A stretch of DNA of 64,000 nt from an uncultured Ruminococcus sp. (GCA_904377845.1 CAJFGR010000006.1:1-64000); one strand, 5' to 3'. Shown: positions 45,074 through 53,442, numbered from the stretch's first letter. The notes: generated by a model not told the origin, from the sequence alone. Numbers and translations are program-made.

Positions 45074-46078
45074 ATGGGCTTTCGTGTTTTAAAAGGCGGG
45101 ATGCTGACTACAGTGCAGGATCTCGGGAGAACCGGCTACCAGAGCCAGGGCTTCAGCGTGTCGGGCGTCATGGATGTGCGCTCCTTCAAGATCGCCAACC
45201 TGCTCCTTGACAATCCGGAGAATGAAGCGGTGTTGGAATTTACGCTGATGGGGCCGAGCCTTGAGTTTACCTCAGAGACGATCATCGCCATCACCGGCGG
45301 GGATTTCCAGCCCCGTGTGAACAAGAAGCCGGTGAAGATGTACACGGCTCTCTACATGCACAAAGGAGATGTGCTCGACTTTGCGGGATGCCGCACCGGA
45401 AGCAGAGGATACATTGCATTTTCCAGTTATCTGGACATCCCGGTCGTCATGGGAAGCCGTTCGACGAATATCAAATGCGGCATCGGAGGCTTCAAGGGAC
45501 GCAGGCTTAAAGACGGAGACTATATCGGTTTCCGGATCAAGAGAAGATATCTGCCGTATTTCCTCTCAAGAAGCCTTGACCTGGATGAGTTTGACTATGA
45601 GGACGTGACGCTGCGCGTTGTGATGGGACCTCAGGAGGATGTGTTCACCGCCGCGGGCAGGGAGACATTCCTGAATTCGGAGTATACGGTCACCAGTGAT
45701 TTCGACAGGATGGGATGCAGGCTGGAAGGGCCGTTTATCGCCTACAAGACTACGGCAGACATCATATCAGACGGCATCGCGTTCGGTTCCGTACAGGTGC
45801 CAAGCCATGGGAAACCTATCGTGCTTCTGTCCGACCGGCAGACAACCGGCGGATACGCGAAGATCGCGACCGTGATCTCAGTAGATATCCCGAAGCTTGC
45901 ACAGTGTAAGACTGACAACAAGGTGCGCTTTCAGGCGGTAACGGTAGAGGAAGCCCAGCAGCTTCTGTTGGACGAAGTGGCAGAGATTAATGAACTGCGC
46001 AGACAGATCTATCAGCCCTGTAAAGAAGTGCTCGAGTGCCGCCTCGTTGCAAAGCGTCTCAGCAGGCTGTTTCAGTAA
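45074..46078 (+). CDS. pxpC: 5-oxoprolinase subunit PxpC
   Basis: 334 residues, allophanate hydrolase subunit 2 / KipA family. Signatures include G-M-L-T-T-V-Q-D-L-G-R-T-G-Y-Q-S-Q-G-F at the start, F-T-L-M-G-P near residue 56, and S-D-G-I-A-F-G-S-V-Q-V-P with L-L-S-D-R-Q-T-T-G-G-Y near 240-270. It partners PxpB, encoded immediately upstream. The length is normal. The last 60 residues are helical and charged. Confidence 0.95.
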   Translation: MGFRVLKGGMLTTVQDLGRTGYQSQGFSVSGVMDVRSFKIANLLLDNPENEAVLEFTLMGPSLEFTSETIIAITGGDFQPRVNKKPVKMYTALYMHKGDVLDFAGCRTGSRGYIAFSSYLDIPVVMGSRSTNIKCGIGGFKGRRLKDGDYIGFRIKRRYLPYFLSRSLDLDEFDYEDVTLRVVMGPQEDVFTAAGRETFLNSEYTVTSDFDRMGCRLEGPFIAYKTTADIISDGIAFGSVQVPSHGKPIVLLSDRQTTGGYAKIATVISVDIPKLAQCKTDNKVRFQAVTVEEAQQLLLDEVAEINELRRQIYQPCKEVLECRLVAKRLSRLFQ

Positions 46079-46100
46079 ACGAATATAAGGAGAGAACGAT

Positions 46101-46523
46101 ATGGATTTGGAAAAGATTGAAAAACTGGTGAATATTATTGAGAAATCTTCCATGTTGGAATTCAGCATACAGGAAGGGGATACAAAGATAAAGATGAGCC
46201 GCAGGGGAAGCGCAGGCGCTCCGGGAGAACCGCTCACGGTCGTCAAGACAGAAGCGCCGGCCGAGGAGACTGTGGACGAGCATTATATCATATCTCCTAT
46301 CGTGGGTACATTCTACTCGGCTCCGTCGCCGGATGCAGAGGCGTTTGTCAAAGTCGGCGATGTGGTAAAGGCAGGGCAGACCGTATGTATCCTTGAGGCA
46401 ATGAAACTGATGAATGAGATCGAGAGTGATTATGACTGCGAGATCGAGGCAGTTCTCGTCAGCAATGAACAGAAAGTAGAGTACGGGCAGCCGCTCTTCA
46501 AGGTAAAGAAGCTGTCGGACTAA
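46101..46523 (+). CDS. accB: Biotin carboxyl carrier protein (AccB type)
   Basis: 140 residues. The C-terminal biotinyl domain has the biotin-accepting Lys102 in L-E-A-M-K-L-M-N-E and the S-P-I-V-G-T-F-Y-S-A-P-S-P thumb-region sequence of AccB. A strong AAGGAGA site precedes it. It is followed by a biotin carboxylase, yet no carboxyltransferase (accA/accD) is in the cluster. In many bacteria accB/accC lie with pxpABC, and their contribution to 5-oxoproline use, if any, is not settled. Confidence 0.95.
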   Translation: MDLEKIEKLVNIIEKSSMLEFSIQEGDTKIKMSRRGSAGAPGEPLTVVKTEAPAEETVDEHYIISPIVGTFYSAPSPDAEAFVKVGDVVKAGQTVCILEAMKLMNEIESDYDCEIEAVLVSNEQKVEYGQPLFKVKKLSD

Positions 46524-46535
46524 GGAGGAGTGCTG

Positions 46536-47882
46536 ATGTTTCAGAAAATATTGATCGCAAACCGCGGAGAGATTGCCGTCAGGATCATCCGTGCCTGCCG
46601 GAATATGGGAATCCGCAGTGTGGCGGTTTATTCAAAGGAAGATAAGGACAGCCTTCACGTACAGCTTGCAGACCAGAGAATCTGTATCGGCGAGGGGCCG
46701 GCAAAGAACAGTTACCTGAACATGGAACGCATCGTGACGGCAGCTCTTAATATGGGCGCTGATGCGATCCATCCGGGATTCGGATTTCTGTCGGAGAACG
46801 CGGATTTTGTCCGGCTCTGCGAGAAGAACGGGTTGACCTTTATCGGGCCGAAAGCGGACGTGATCGACAGTATGGGAAATAAGTCCCATGCGCGTAAAAC
46901 GATGATGGAAGCAGGAGTGCCGGTCGTACCGGGTACAAAAGATCCGGTGTATGATGCAGAGACCGGTATCAAGCTTGCGGAAGAGATCGGATATCCGGTC
47001 ATGATCAAAGCGTCTTCGGGCGGCGGCGGAAAGGGAATGCGTGTGGCAAAATCCGCCGATGAGTTTGAATTCCAGTTTAATATGGCCCAGAGAGAGTCTG
47101 CCAATGCATTCGGCGACGACACCATGTACATTGAGAAATTCATTGAGAATCCGCGCCACGTGGAGATCCAGATCATGGGGGATAAATTCGGCAATGTGGT
47201 GGCTCTCGGCGAACGTGACTGTTCGGTGCAGAGAAATCATCAGAAGCTGATCGAGGAGTCTCCGTCTCCGGCCATTAATGATGAGATCAGAAATGCAATG
47301 AACCGGGATGCTGTTCTTGCGGCAAAGACGGTAAACTATACCAATGCGGGAACAATAGAGTTTATTCTTGACCCGAAAGGGACGTATTATTTCATGGAGA
47401 TGAACACCCGGATCCAGGTGGAGCACGGTGTTACAGAGATGGTCACGGGTACAGACCTGATCATCGAGCAGATCAGGGTGGCTATGGGAGAACCTCTTAG
47501 CTTTAATCAGGAAGGAATCCGTCTGAATGGCCATGCCATCGAGTGCCGGATCAACGCGGAGATTCCGGAAAAGAACTTTATGCCCAGCCCCGGTGTGGTG
47601 AAGCACCTCCACCTCCCGGCAGGAAACGGTGTGCGGGTGGATACGGCGCTCTACACCGGTTACAGGATCCCTTCGGAGTATGATTCCATGATCGCGAAAG
47701 TTATCGTACACGCGCCGAACCGCAATGCTGCGATCCAGAAGATGCGGTCTGCACTGGACGAGATGGTGATCATAGGAGTTGAGACGAATCTGGACTTCCA
47801 GTACCAGATCATGCGGAATCCGGAGTTCTGTGCAGGTAACGCGGATACCGGATTTATTGAGCGGATGCTCAGACTGGATTAA
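46536..47882 (+). CDS. accC: Biotin carboxylase (AccC type)
   Basis: 448 residues from ATG 46536, after AAGGAGG. It carboxylates the biotin on the carrier protein using ATP and bicarbonate. Seen are I-A-N-R-G-E-I-A-V-R at the start, the ATP-grasp glycine loop K-A-S-S-G-G-G-G-K-G-M-R near residue 160, E-R-D-C-S-V-Q-R-N-H-Q-K, and M-N-T-R-I-Q-V-E-H-G-V-T-E near 290. This is a full-length enzyme. Lying between accB and pxpA, it is part of the 5-oxoprolinase-linked operon rather than of a fatty-acid acc operon. Confidence 0.95.
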   Translation: MFQKILIANRGEIAVRIIRACRNMGIRSVAVYSKEDKDSLHVQLADQRICIGEGPAKNSYLNMERIVTAALNMGADAIHPGFGFLSENADFVRLCEKNGLTFIGPKADVIDSMGNKSHARKTMMEAGVPVVPGTKDPVYDAETGIKLAEEIGYPVMIKASSGGGGKGMRVAKSADEFEFQFNMAQRESANAFGDDTMYIEKFIENPRHVEIQIMGDKFGNVVALGERDCSVQRNHQKLIEESPSPAINDEIRNAMNRDAVLAAKTVNYTNAGTIEFILDPKGTYYFMEMNTRIQVEHGVTEMVTGTDLIIEQIRVAMGEPLSFNQEGIRLNGHAIECRINAEIPEKNFMPSPGVVKHLHLPAGNGVRVDTALYTGYRIPSEYDSMIAKVIVHAPNRNAAIQKMRSALDEMVIIGVETNLDFQYQIMRNPEFCAGNADTGFIERMLRLD

Positions 47883-47900
47883 TCAGAGAAAGAAGAGTGA

Positions 47901-48677
47901 ATGAATATGTACAAAGTTGATTTAAACAGCGACCTTGGAGAGAGCTTCGGCCGTTATACACTGGGGATGGATGAGAAGATCATCCCGCTGATCTCTTCGG
48001 CGAATATCGCCTGCGGATTCCATGCGTCAGATCCTGTCGTGATGATGGAGTCTGTCAGCAGAACAAAAGCAGCCGGCATCCGTATCGGAGCACATCCGGG
48101 ATTCCCGGATCTGATGGGATTCGGCCGCAGAAATATGGCGGTTTCCCCGGCGGAGGCAAAGGCGTACACACTGTATCAGATCAGTGCTCTGGGCGGTATG
48201 TGCCAGGCACAGGGAATGAAGCTGCAGCACGTGAAGCCCCATGGTGCGCTGTATAATATGGCGGCGAAGGACTACGACCTGTCCCTTGCCATCTGCGAGG
48301 CCATCAAAGAGTATGATCCGGAGCTGATCGTCATGGGTCTTTCCGGAAGCGAGACGATCCGCGCGGCAAAGGACTGCGGATTAAAGACAGCCAGCGAAGT
48401 GTTCGCAGACCGCGGTTATGAGGAGGACGGAAGTCTGGTAAACCGCAGAAAAGAAGGCGCATTTATCCGTGATGAAGAGGAAGCGATCGCCAGAGTGATC
48501 CGTATGGTGAAAGAAGGAAAAGTTACCGCCGTGACAGGAAAAGATATCGAGATCCAGGCGGATTCTGTGTGCGTGCACGGGGACGGTGAGAAAGCGCTCC
48601 TGTTTGTGGAGAAGATCCGCAGTGCGCTGAAAGCAGAAGGAATAGAGATCGCTCCGTTAAGCGAGATCTGCCGGTAA
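47901..48677 (+). CDS. pxpA: 5-oxoprolinase subunit PxpA (LamB/YcsF family)
   Basis: 258 residues (256 if Met3 is used). Family motifs: V-D-L-N-S-D-L-G-E-S-F-G, S-A-N-I-A-C-G-F-H-A-S-D-P, G-A-H-P-G-F-P-D, H-V-K-P-H-G-A-L-Y-N and E-V-F-A-D-R-G-Y. PxpA completes the PxpABC 5-oxoprolinase. The fold is a polysaccharide-deacetylase-like barrel. It ends the cluster, followed by a terminator. All three subunits are complete here, so the strain should be able to recycle or consume 5-oxoproline. Confidence 0.95.
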   Translation: MNMYKVDLNSDLGESFGRYTLGMDEKIIPLISSANIACGFHASDPVVMMESVSRTKAAGIRIGAHPGFPDLMGFGRRNMAVSPAEAKAYTLYQISALGGMCQAQGMKLQHVKPHGALYNMAAKDYDLSLAICEAIKEYDPELIVMGLSGSETIRAAKDCGLKTASEVFADRGYEEDGSLVNRRKEGAFIRDEEEAIARVIRMVKEGKVTAVTGKDIEIQADSVCVHGDGEKALLFVEKIRSALKAEGIEIAPLSEICR

Positions 48678-48713
48678 GAAATTACACGGTGAGAGAATAA
48701 ATGTTTAGAATAG

Positions 48714-48765
48714 GAACTGGCAGCAGCCGATTAATCTTCGACTCCTGCCAGTTCTTTCATTTTTG
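48714..48765. terminator. Terminator between pxpA and the convergent YczE-like gene
   Basis: GAACTGGCAG (48714-48723) pairs with CTGCCAGTTC (48745-48754), with further pairing inside, followed by TTTCATTTTT. It covers the end of the minus-strand gene, so it may serve both. Confidence 0.75.
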
Positions 48766-49465
48766 AATATGTAAAATGATTAAATACCGCTATGGTACGC
48801 CCCACTCCGATCATAGCCAGAACGGTTCCGACGCCCACACCCACAAGATGTCCGGCAAATACAAAACTTAAAACTATAGTGATGGTTATATTCGTGAGAT
48901 CAAAACAGTTCTTCGTAAAGCCCACGCTTTTGTGGATCGTATCGGCGATGGCCTGCACGATGCCGTCGCCGGGGTTCGGAACAATGCGCATATTGAGCGA
49001 CATGGCGGCGCCGATGCCGGTCAGAATGATGGCGATGACGAGGACAATTACCCGGATAGCCATTTCACCTGCTGTGCTCTGCCGGTCTGAATACAGATCT
49101 GGTATAATTGCGGAAAATACGTTCAGGAAACGGGTGAAGATGAGGCTTAAAGGGATCTGAAGAAAATCTAACAGCAAGATAAACTTCAGGTCGGCCTTTC
49201 CTGCATGAGCGAGGACGCCGCCAGACTTTTTTGTATATTTCCTGTCACGGATCAGATGGAGGATTATTTCGATCATAACAAACAGACTGTACAGTGCCAG
49301 AGTCATATTTCCGAAGTTGTGATCAAATATTTCTGAGATACTGTAAGCAACCGATATGATCGGTGAGACGCCGAGTCCTGTCTTTGTGTTCAGAGTAAGT
49401 CCGAGCGCGAGCACAAGAAGCCCGAGGGCATAGAACAGAACCCGGAAGAAAACTGGTTTCTTCAT
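48731..49465 (-). CDS. YczE/YyaS/YitT-family integral membrane protein
   Basis: 244 residues from ATG 49465, after AGGGAAA on the minus strand. A start six codons upstream lacks a site. About five to six membrane helices, with V-L-A-L-G-L-T-L-N-T-K-T-G-L-G-V-S-P at the start and V-P-N-P-G-D-G-I-V-Q-A-I-A in the second half. These are the paired repeats of the YczE family. Function is unknown; relatives lie near regulators or peptide synthesis genes. The preceding gap (49466-49641) carries A/T-rich promoter-like sequence. Confidence 0.85.
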   Translation of the reverse strand: MKKPVFFRVLFYALGLLVLALGLTLNTKTGLGVSPIISVAYSISEIFDHNFGNMTLALYSLFVMIEIILHLIRDRKYTKKSGGVLAHAGKADLKFILLLDFLQIPLSLIFTRFLNVFSAIIPDLYSDRQSTAGEMAIRVIVLVIAIILTGIGAAMSLNMRIVPNPGDGIVQAIADTIHKSVGFTKNCFDLTNITITIVLSFVFAGHLVGVGVGTVLAMIGVGRTIAVFNHFTYSKMKELAGVED

Positions 49466-49641
49466 ATATTTCCCTGCCTTCATTGTAAAAATCGTACTTT
49501 TCTATTTTAGGGACGCAGGGCTGCTTTGTCAAATCGTCGGGAACGGATTCTGTATGGATTACTGTTGTAAGTATGATAATAGTATGATATAGTTATAAAA
49601 ATAGAATTTATAGTTAAAATTTATAAGAACAAGGTGGTAAT

Positions 49642-50688
49642 ATGTCGTTCACTGAGGCAAAGAGAAACGCAATCCGGAAATATATGCTGGACAAGATACG
49701 ATGTGATGATGCGGATTTTATAAAAAAGACTGCTGAGAATTTTGAAATATCTGAGACATCCGTGCGCAGGTATATTAAGGATTGCCTGGATAAGGGGATA
49801 GTGACGGAAGACGCAGAAAGGAAGACCGGCCTTTTCCTTACGGCAGTGACAGAACAGTGGAATATGGTAAATGCAGGTATGCTGGAAGAAGATGACCTGT
49901 ACTGGACGCATATCAGCCCTTTTCTCGGTGAATTGCCTGACAATGTACAGGATATCTGGTACTATGCATTTACGGAAATCATGAATAATGCAATTGACCA
50001 TTCCGGCGGGGATCAGATCAGGTTCGGAATACAGAAAGATGCCCTCTATACGGAAATTTCAATTACAGATAATGGTGTAGGAATATTTCATAATATACAA
50101 GATTATTTCAGAAAGAAGTCAGGAATATCATTAAATTCTGAGCAGGCCGCCATGGAGCTGTATAAAGGAAGGCTGACTACAGATCCGGCCAGACATTCAG
50201 GAGAGGGGATTTTCTTTGTATCGAAAATGCTTTCGGAGTTTGCCGTCTGGTCTGATAATACGGTCTATTCTTACCGGTGTGATGACAGAGACCGGTTTGT
50301 ACAGTCACATTTGATTTCTTATTATACAAAGATGGAGGGGATAGGGACGATGGCTGTGATGAAACTGGAAAATGAAACAAAAAGGACTTCGAGGGAGATT
50401 TTCGATGCATTTGCTCCGTTGGAAGAAGGTTTTGTAAAGACGATGATCCCGATGAAAGAGATGTGCCCGCTGGGCGATCCGGTAGCCAGATCGCAGGCAA
50501 GGCGGATCCTTCGGCGTCTGGACGAATTCCGGGAGATTATTTTTGATTTTTATGATATTGATTTCATGGGGCAGGGGTTTGCAGATGAAGTATTCCGCGT
50601 CTTTCAGGATCAGCATCCGGATATTACGCTGACTGTGATCAATGCGAATGAATCGGTGCTGGGGATGATCCGGCACGTAAAGCGCTGA
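49642..50688 (+). CDS. Winged-HTH / HATPase / DUF4325 (STAS-like) regulatory protein
   Basis: 348 residues in three parts. Residues about 5-62 are a winged helix-turn-helix (F-E-I-S-E-T-S-V-R-R-Y-I-K-D-C-L-D-K-G-I-V). Residues about 95-245 form a GHKL ATPase: N box E112-I-M-N-N-A-I-D-H, G1 box D143-N-G-V-G, G2 box G187-E-G-I-F. Residues about 270-348 form a DUF4325 STAS-like domain (I-I-F-D-F-Y-D-I-D-F-M-G-Q-G-F-A-D-E-V-F). It resembles anti-sigma kinase and antagonist parts joined on a DNA-binding head, all in one chain. No partner gene is visible nearby. A cytoplasmic regulator is likely; its signal and targets are unknown. Confidence 0.85.
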   Translation: MSFTEAKRNAIRKYMLDKIRCDDADFIKKTAENFEISETSVRRYIKDCLDKGIVTEDAERKTGLFLTAVTEQWNMVNAGMLEEDDLYWTHISPFLGELPDNVQDIWYYAFTEIMNNAIDHSGGDQIRFGIQKDALYTEISITDNGVGIFHNIQDYFRKKSGISLNSEQAAMELYKGRLTTDPARHSGEGIFFVSKMLSEFAVWSDNTVYSYRCDDRDRFVQSHLISYYTKMEGIGTMAVMKLENETKRTSREIFDAFAPLEEGFVKTMIPMKEMCPLGDPVARSQARRILRRLDEFREIIFDFYDIDFMGQGFADEVFRVFQDQHPDITLTVINANESVLGMIRHVKR

Positions 50689-50725
50689 AAAGCAGACGAG
50701 AATGAAAAAGAAAAGGAGAAAAAAG

Positions 50726-51031
50726 ATGAAATACCGTGAACTTGGAAACACAGGATTAAAAGTAGTAAAGAGCGGCAATATCGAAGTTCTTATGTTCAGC
50801 GTGAATCCGTGTTATGACCTGCAGCCTGCAAGTGAGGATGTAGAGGAACTGTGGGCAGAGAAGAATTATGAGGAACATCTTGTGAACATGGATCTGGAAC
50901 GACAGGAACACTATGAGGTGCTCCCGCATCATGCCGGGGGGATCCGGTGCGGGGCGTGCGAGACACGATCTCCGTTTAAGATGGAGATCATGGAAAATAT
51001 GAGACAGGCGGCAGAGATATTCGGGAAATAA
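50726..51031 (+). pseudogene. Aldo/keto reductase remnant with two in-frame deletions
   Basis: The frame encodes 101 residues after a good AAAGGAG site. Intact members of this ferredoxin-tailed aldo/keto reductase group have about 370-380. Residues 1-13 are the true N-terminus (M-K-Y-R-E-L-G-N-T-G-L-K-V). Residues 14-60 come from the barrel middle (K-S-G-N-I-E-V-L-M-F-S-V-N-P). From about residue 61 it is the C-terminal ferredoxin-like tail. About 140 and 160 residues are missing at junctions near 50764 and 50905. In the tail two of four iron-sulfur cysteines are also changed (Gly72, Ser82; Cys75 and Cys78 remain). It cannot be an active reductase. Confidence 0.8.
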
Positions 51032-51087
51032 AAGTTATGGACATCGATCAGATATCAGTGCTACAATATCCCGGGAGGATGACAGAT

Positions 51088-51567
51088 ATGGGTAAAAAAG
51101 ACGAAAAGACAAATGTCATGAGGATATTGGAACGGAAGAAGATCGCTTACCAGAGCTATAATTATCTGAGCACCGGAGCCATAAGCGGTACGGAAGTAGC
51201 TAAGGCGCTGGATGAGGATCCGGATATTGTGTTCAAGACACTGGTTACTGTAGGCAAGTCAAAGGAACACTATGTGTTTGTAATTCCGGTGGAAAAGGAG
51301 CTGAATTTAAAGAAAGCAGCAAAGAGTGTGGGAGAGAAAAGCATCGAAATGATCAAACAGAAAGAACTTCTGCCTCTGACCGGATATGTCCACGGCGGCT
51401 GTTCGCCCATCGGCATGAAGAAGCAGTTTACCACGACGATTGACAAGAGCGCTGAGGATCATGAGAAAATCATCTTCAGTGCAGGTAAGATCGGATACCA
51501 GGTTGAAGTAGCACTTGCAGATCTTGCGAAAGTGGTGCGCTTTCAGCTGGCAGAAGTGGCAGAATAA
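51088..51567 (+). CDS. ybaK: Cys-tRNA(Pro)/Cys-tRNA(Cys) deacylase (YbaK/EbsC)
   Basis: 159 residues from ATG 51088, nine bases after GGGAGG. It belongs to the INS/YbaK editing family that removes wrongly attached cysteine from tRNA(Pro). Catalytic Lys50 in D-I-V-F-K-T-L-V and the G-Y-V-H-G-G-C-S-P-I-G-M-K-K segment are present. The length is normal. A clear terminator follows. It has no functional link to its neighbours. Confidence 0.93.
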   Translation: MGKKDEKTNVMRILERKKIAYQSYNYLSTGAISGTEVAKALDEDPDIVFKTLVTVGKSKEHYVFVIPVEKELNLKKAAKSVGEKSIEMIKQKELLPLTGYVHGGCSPIGMKKQFTTTIDKSAEDHEKIIFSAGKIGYQVEVALADLAKVVRFQLAEVAE

Positions 51568-51590
51568 GAGTAAAGTAAATGAAAGAATAT

Positions 51591-51625
51591 AAGACCGTTT
51601 CCTGAAAAAGGAGCGGTCTTTTTCC
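51591..51625 (+). terminator. Terminator after ybaK
   Basis: AAGACCG (51591-51597) pairs with CGGTCTT (51614-51620). An inner TTCCT/AAGGA stem adds to it, and five T residues follow. A standard intrinsic terminator. Confidence 0.85.
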
Positions 51626-51681
51626 ATATCTTTAATTTGTACAAAAATGGCAAAAGAATTCCAAGATATTAAATATAAGAT

Positions 51682-51690
51682 TGTTATAAT
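51682..51690 (+). promoter_or_regulatory. Extended -10 promoter before the methyltransferase remnant
   Basis: TGTTATAAT (51682-51690) is an extended -10 element. No convincing -35 box is seen. It would drive the methyltransferase remnant and the ASKHA gene. Confidence 0.5.
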
Positions 51691-51726
51691 TCAAGAAAAA
51701 GTAAAATATATCAGGAGAAAATCACT

Positions 51727-51903
51727 ATGGAGTTCAATATGAAACAATGGATCGCAGACTGTATCAGTTCACCGGTAAAAAAGGCAATGCCAATCCTCTC
51801 TTTTCCGGGAGTACAGCTTACCGGACATTCGGTTGACGAGATGGTACGTGACGGACACCTTCAGGCAATGTGTATAGAAGAATGCTTCCGTCTGTACAGA
51901 TAA
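51727..51903 (+). pseudogene. N-terminal remnant of a uroporphyrinogen-decarboxylase-family (corrinoid) methyltransferase
   Basis: A 58-codon frame with a proper ribosome site (AGGAG). M-K-Q-W-I-A-D, M-P-I-L-S-F-P-G-V-Q-L and H-L-Q-A-M are the usual first 50 residues of MtaA/CmuA-like UroD-family methyltransferases, which are about 340 long. After residue 49 the sequence changes to an unrelated tail and stops at TAA 51901. The following ASKHA gene begins inside it. In relatives this methyltransferase, a corrinoid protein and the ASKHA activator form one operon, so the deletion probably removed most of the first gene and anything between. Confidence 0.72.
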
Positions 51904-53435
51904 CTGTCATGACAGAAAACGGAGAAATTACAGTCAGCGGCAGGAAAAAAGATTCTCTGCTTACAACCCTGCGGGAACATGATATTTTTATTCCGGCAGT
52001 ATGCGCGGGACGAGGTGTATGTGGAAAATGTGCAGTACGTTTTGTAGAAGGTGTGACTCCTGTTACAGAGAAAGATAAACTCTTCTTTACAAAAGAAAAG
52101 CTGGAGGAAGGCTACAGACTGTCATGCTGTGCATATCCGCAGCATTCGTGTACAGTTGTTGTGAATGAGAGTGTGGAAAACCGTTTTTTTGTCCTCACAG
52201 ACGATGCGGATAACGGATTAGAGGAATCAGCGCCGTCAGACATGGAAAATAATTACGGAATTGCGGCAGACATCGGGACTACGACGATTGCAATGCAGAT
52301 GATCAGAATGCCGGAGATGATAACTGCGGGTGTGTATACTGATATTAACCGGCAGCGGGCTTATGGTGCGGATGTGATCAGCAGGATCGAAGCGTCTAAT
52401 ACAGGAAAGAAAGAAGAATTAAAAAACAGTATCCGCAGGCAGTTAAAAGAAGGCATCACATCTTTGACAAAAGATAAAGATGGTGTTGTAAAGCAAATGA
52501 TTATCGGCGGAAATACAGCAATGATCCATTTACTTATGGGGTATTCATGTGAGACTCTGGGGGTATATCCGTTTACACCGGTCAATATTTCCGCAATCCA
52601 TACATCATACGGGGAAATGTTCGGTAAAGGGGAATATGATTTTGATATTACAATCTGCCCGGGGATCTCGGCTTATGTAGGAGGGGATATCACTGCCGGA
52701 CTTTATGCACTTGATTTTGATAAAATGGAAAGACCCTGTGCATTGATCGATCTGGGAACGAACGGTGAGATGGCAGTTGGCTGCCGGGATAAGCTTCTCG
52801 TTACATCAACTGCCGCAGGACCTGCGTTCGAAGGCGGAAATATTGTCTGCGGCACAGGAAGTATTCCGGGAGCTGTATGCGGCGTAGACATAACAGGTGA
52901 TCAGGTGAAACTGAGGACGATCGGAGATGAAGTCCCGTCCGGAATCTGCGGAACCGGAGTGATCGAAGCGGTATATGAGCTTAAGAAAAGCGGGATTATT
53001 GACGAGACAGGTCTGATGGAGGAACCGTATTTTGACGAGGGTTTTTTACTATACGGGGGCGGCACTGAAATCAGGCTGTACCAGAAAGATATCAGGGAGA
53101 TCCAGCTGGCCAAATCTGCTGTCCGGGCCGGATTCGAGACACTGCTTCTAAGATACGGGATTACGTATAACGAGATCGACCGGATCTATATTGCCGGAGG
53201 ATTCGGACATCAAATGAATGCCGCCAAGGCAGCCGACATTGGTCTTCTGCCGAAAGAATGTCTGGACAGGATCACGGCGGCAGGCAATACGTGTCTGAGG
53301 GGAATAACAGCATATCTGTCAGATGATGCGGCAGAGTTACGGATGAGAGATCTGGCAGAGAAGGCAGAGGAAGTGCAGCTTTCCAATGACAGGCAGTTTC
53401 AGGAATTATATATGGAATATATGTATTTTGAGTAG
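51882..53435 (+). CDS. ASKHA-domain corrinoid activation protein with [2Fe-2S] ferredoxin domain (RamA-like, DUF4445)
   Basis: About 517 residues. An N-terminal plant-type ferredoxin domain has Cys41, Cys47, Cys50 (C-A-G-R-G-V-C-G-K-C) and Cys83. The actin-like ATPase region carries A-A-D-I-G-T-T-T-I-A near residue 127, I-G-G-N-T-A-M-I-H-L, and L-I-D-L-G-T-N-G-E-M. Proteins of this type use ATP to reactivate oxidised Co(II) corrinoid in methyltransferases. The start is uncertain: 51882, 51870 and 51909 are in frame and none has a good ribosome site, perhaps because the native leader was lost in the upstream deletion. Reading may be coupled to the remnant frame, which overlaps it. Confidence 0.88.
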   Translation: MLPSVQITVMTENGEITVSGRKKDSLLTTLREHDIFIPAVCAGRGVCGKCAVRFVEGVTPVTEKDKLFFTKEKLEEGYRLSCCAYPQHSCTVVVNESVENRFFVLTDDADNGLEESAPSDMENNYGIAADIGTTTIAMQMIRMPEMITAGVYTDINRQRAYGADVISRIEASNTGKKEELKNSIRRQLKEGITSLTKDKDGVVKQMIIGGNTAMIHLLMGYSCETLGVYPFTPVNISAIHTSYGEMFGKGEYDFDITICPGISAYVGGDITAGLYALDFDKMERPCALIDLGTNGEMAVGCRDKLLVTSTAAGPAFEGGNIVCGTGSIPGAVCGVDITGDQVKLRTIGDEVPSGICGTGVIEAVYELKKSGIIDETGLMEEPYFDEGFLLYGGGTEIRLYQKDIREIQLAKSAVRAGFETLLLRYGITYNEIDRIYIAGGFGHQMNAAKAADIGLLPKECLDRITAAGNTCLRGITAYLSDDAAELRMRDLAEKAEEVQLSNDRQFQELYMEYMYFE

Positions 53436-53442
53436 CCGGCCT

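Noticed and set aside
46632..47711. 359-codon minus-strand frame inside accC
   Set aside because: It is a shadow of the biotin carboxylase gene with rare-residue bias and no ribosome site.
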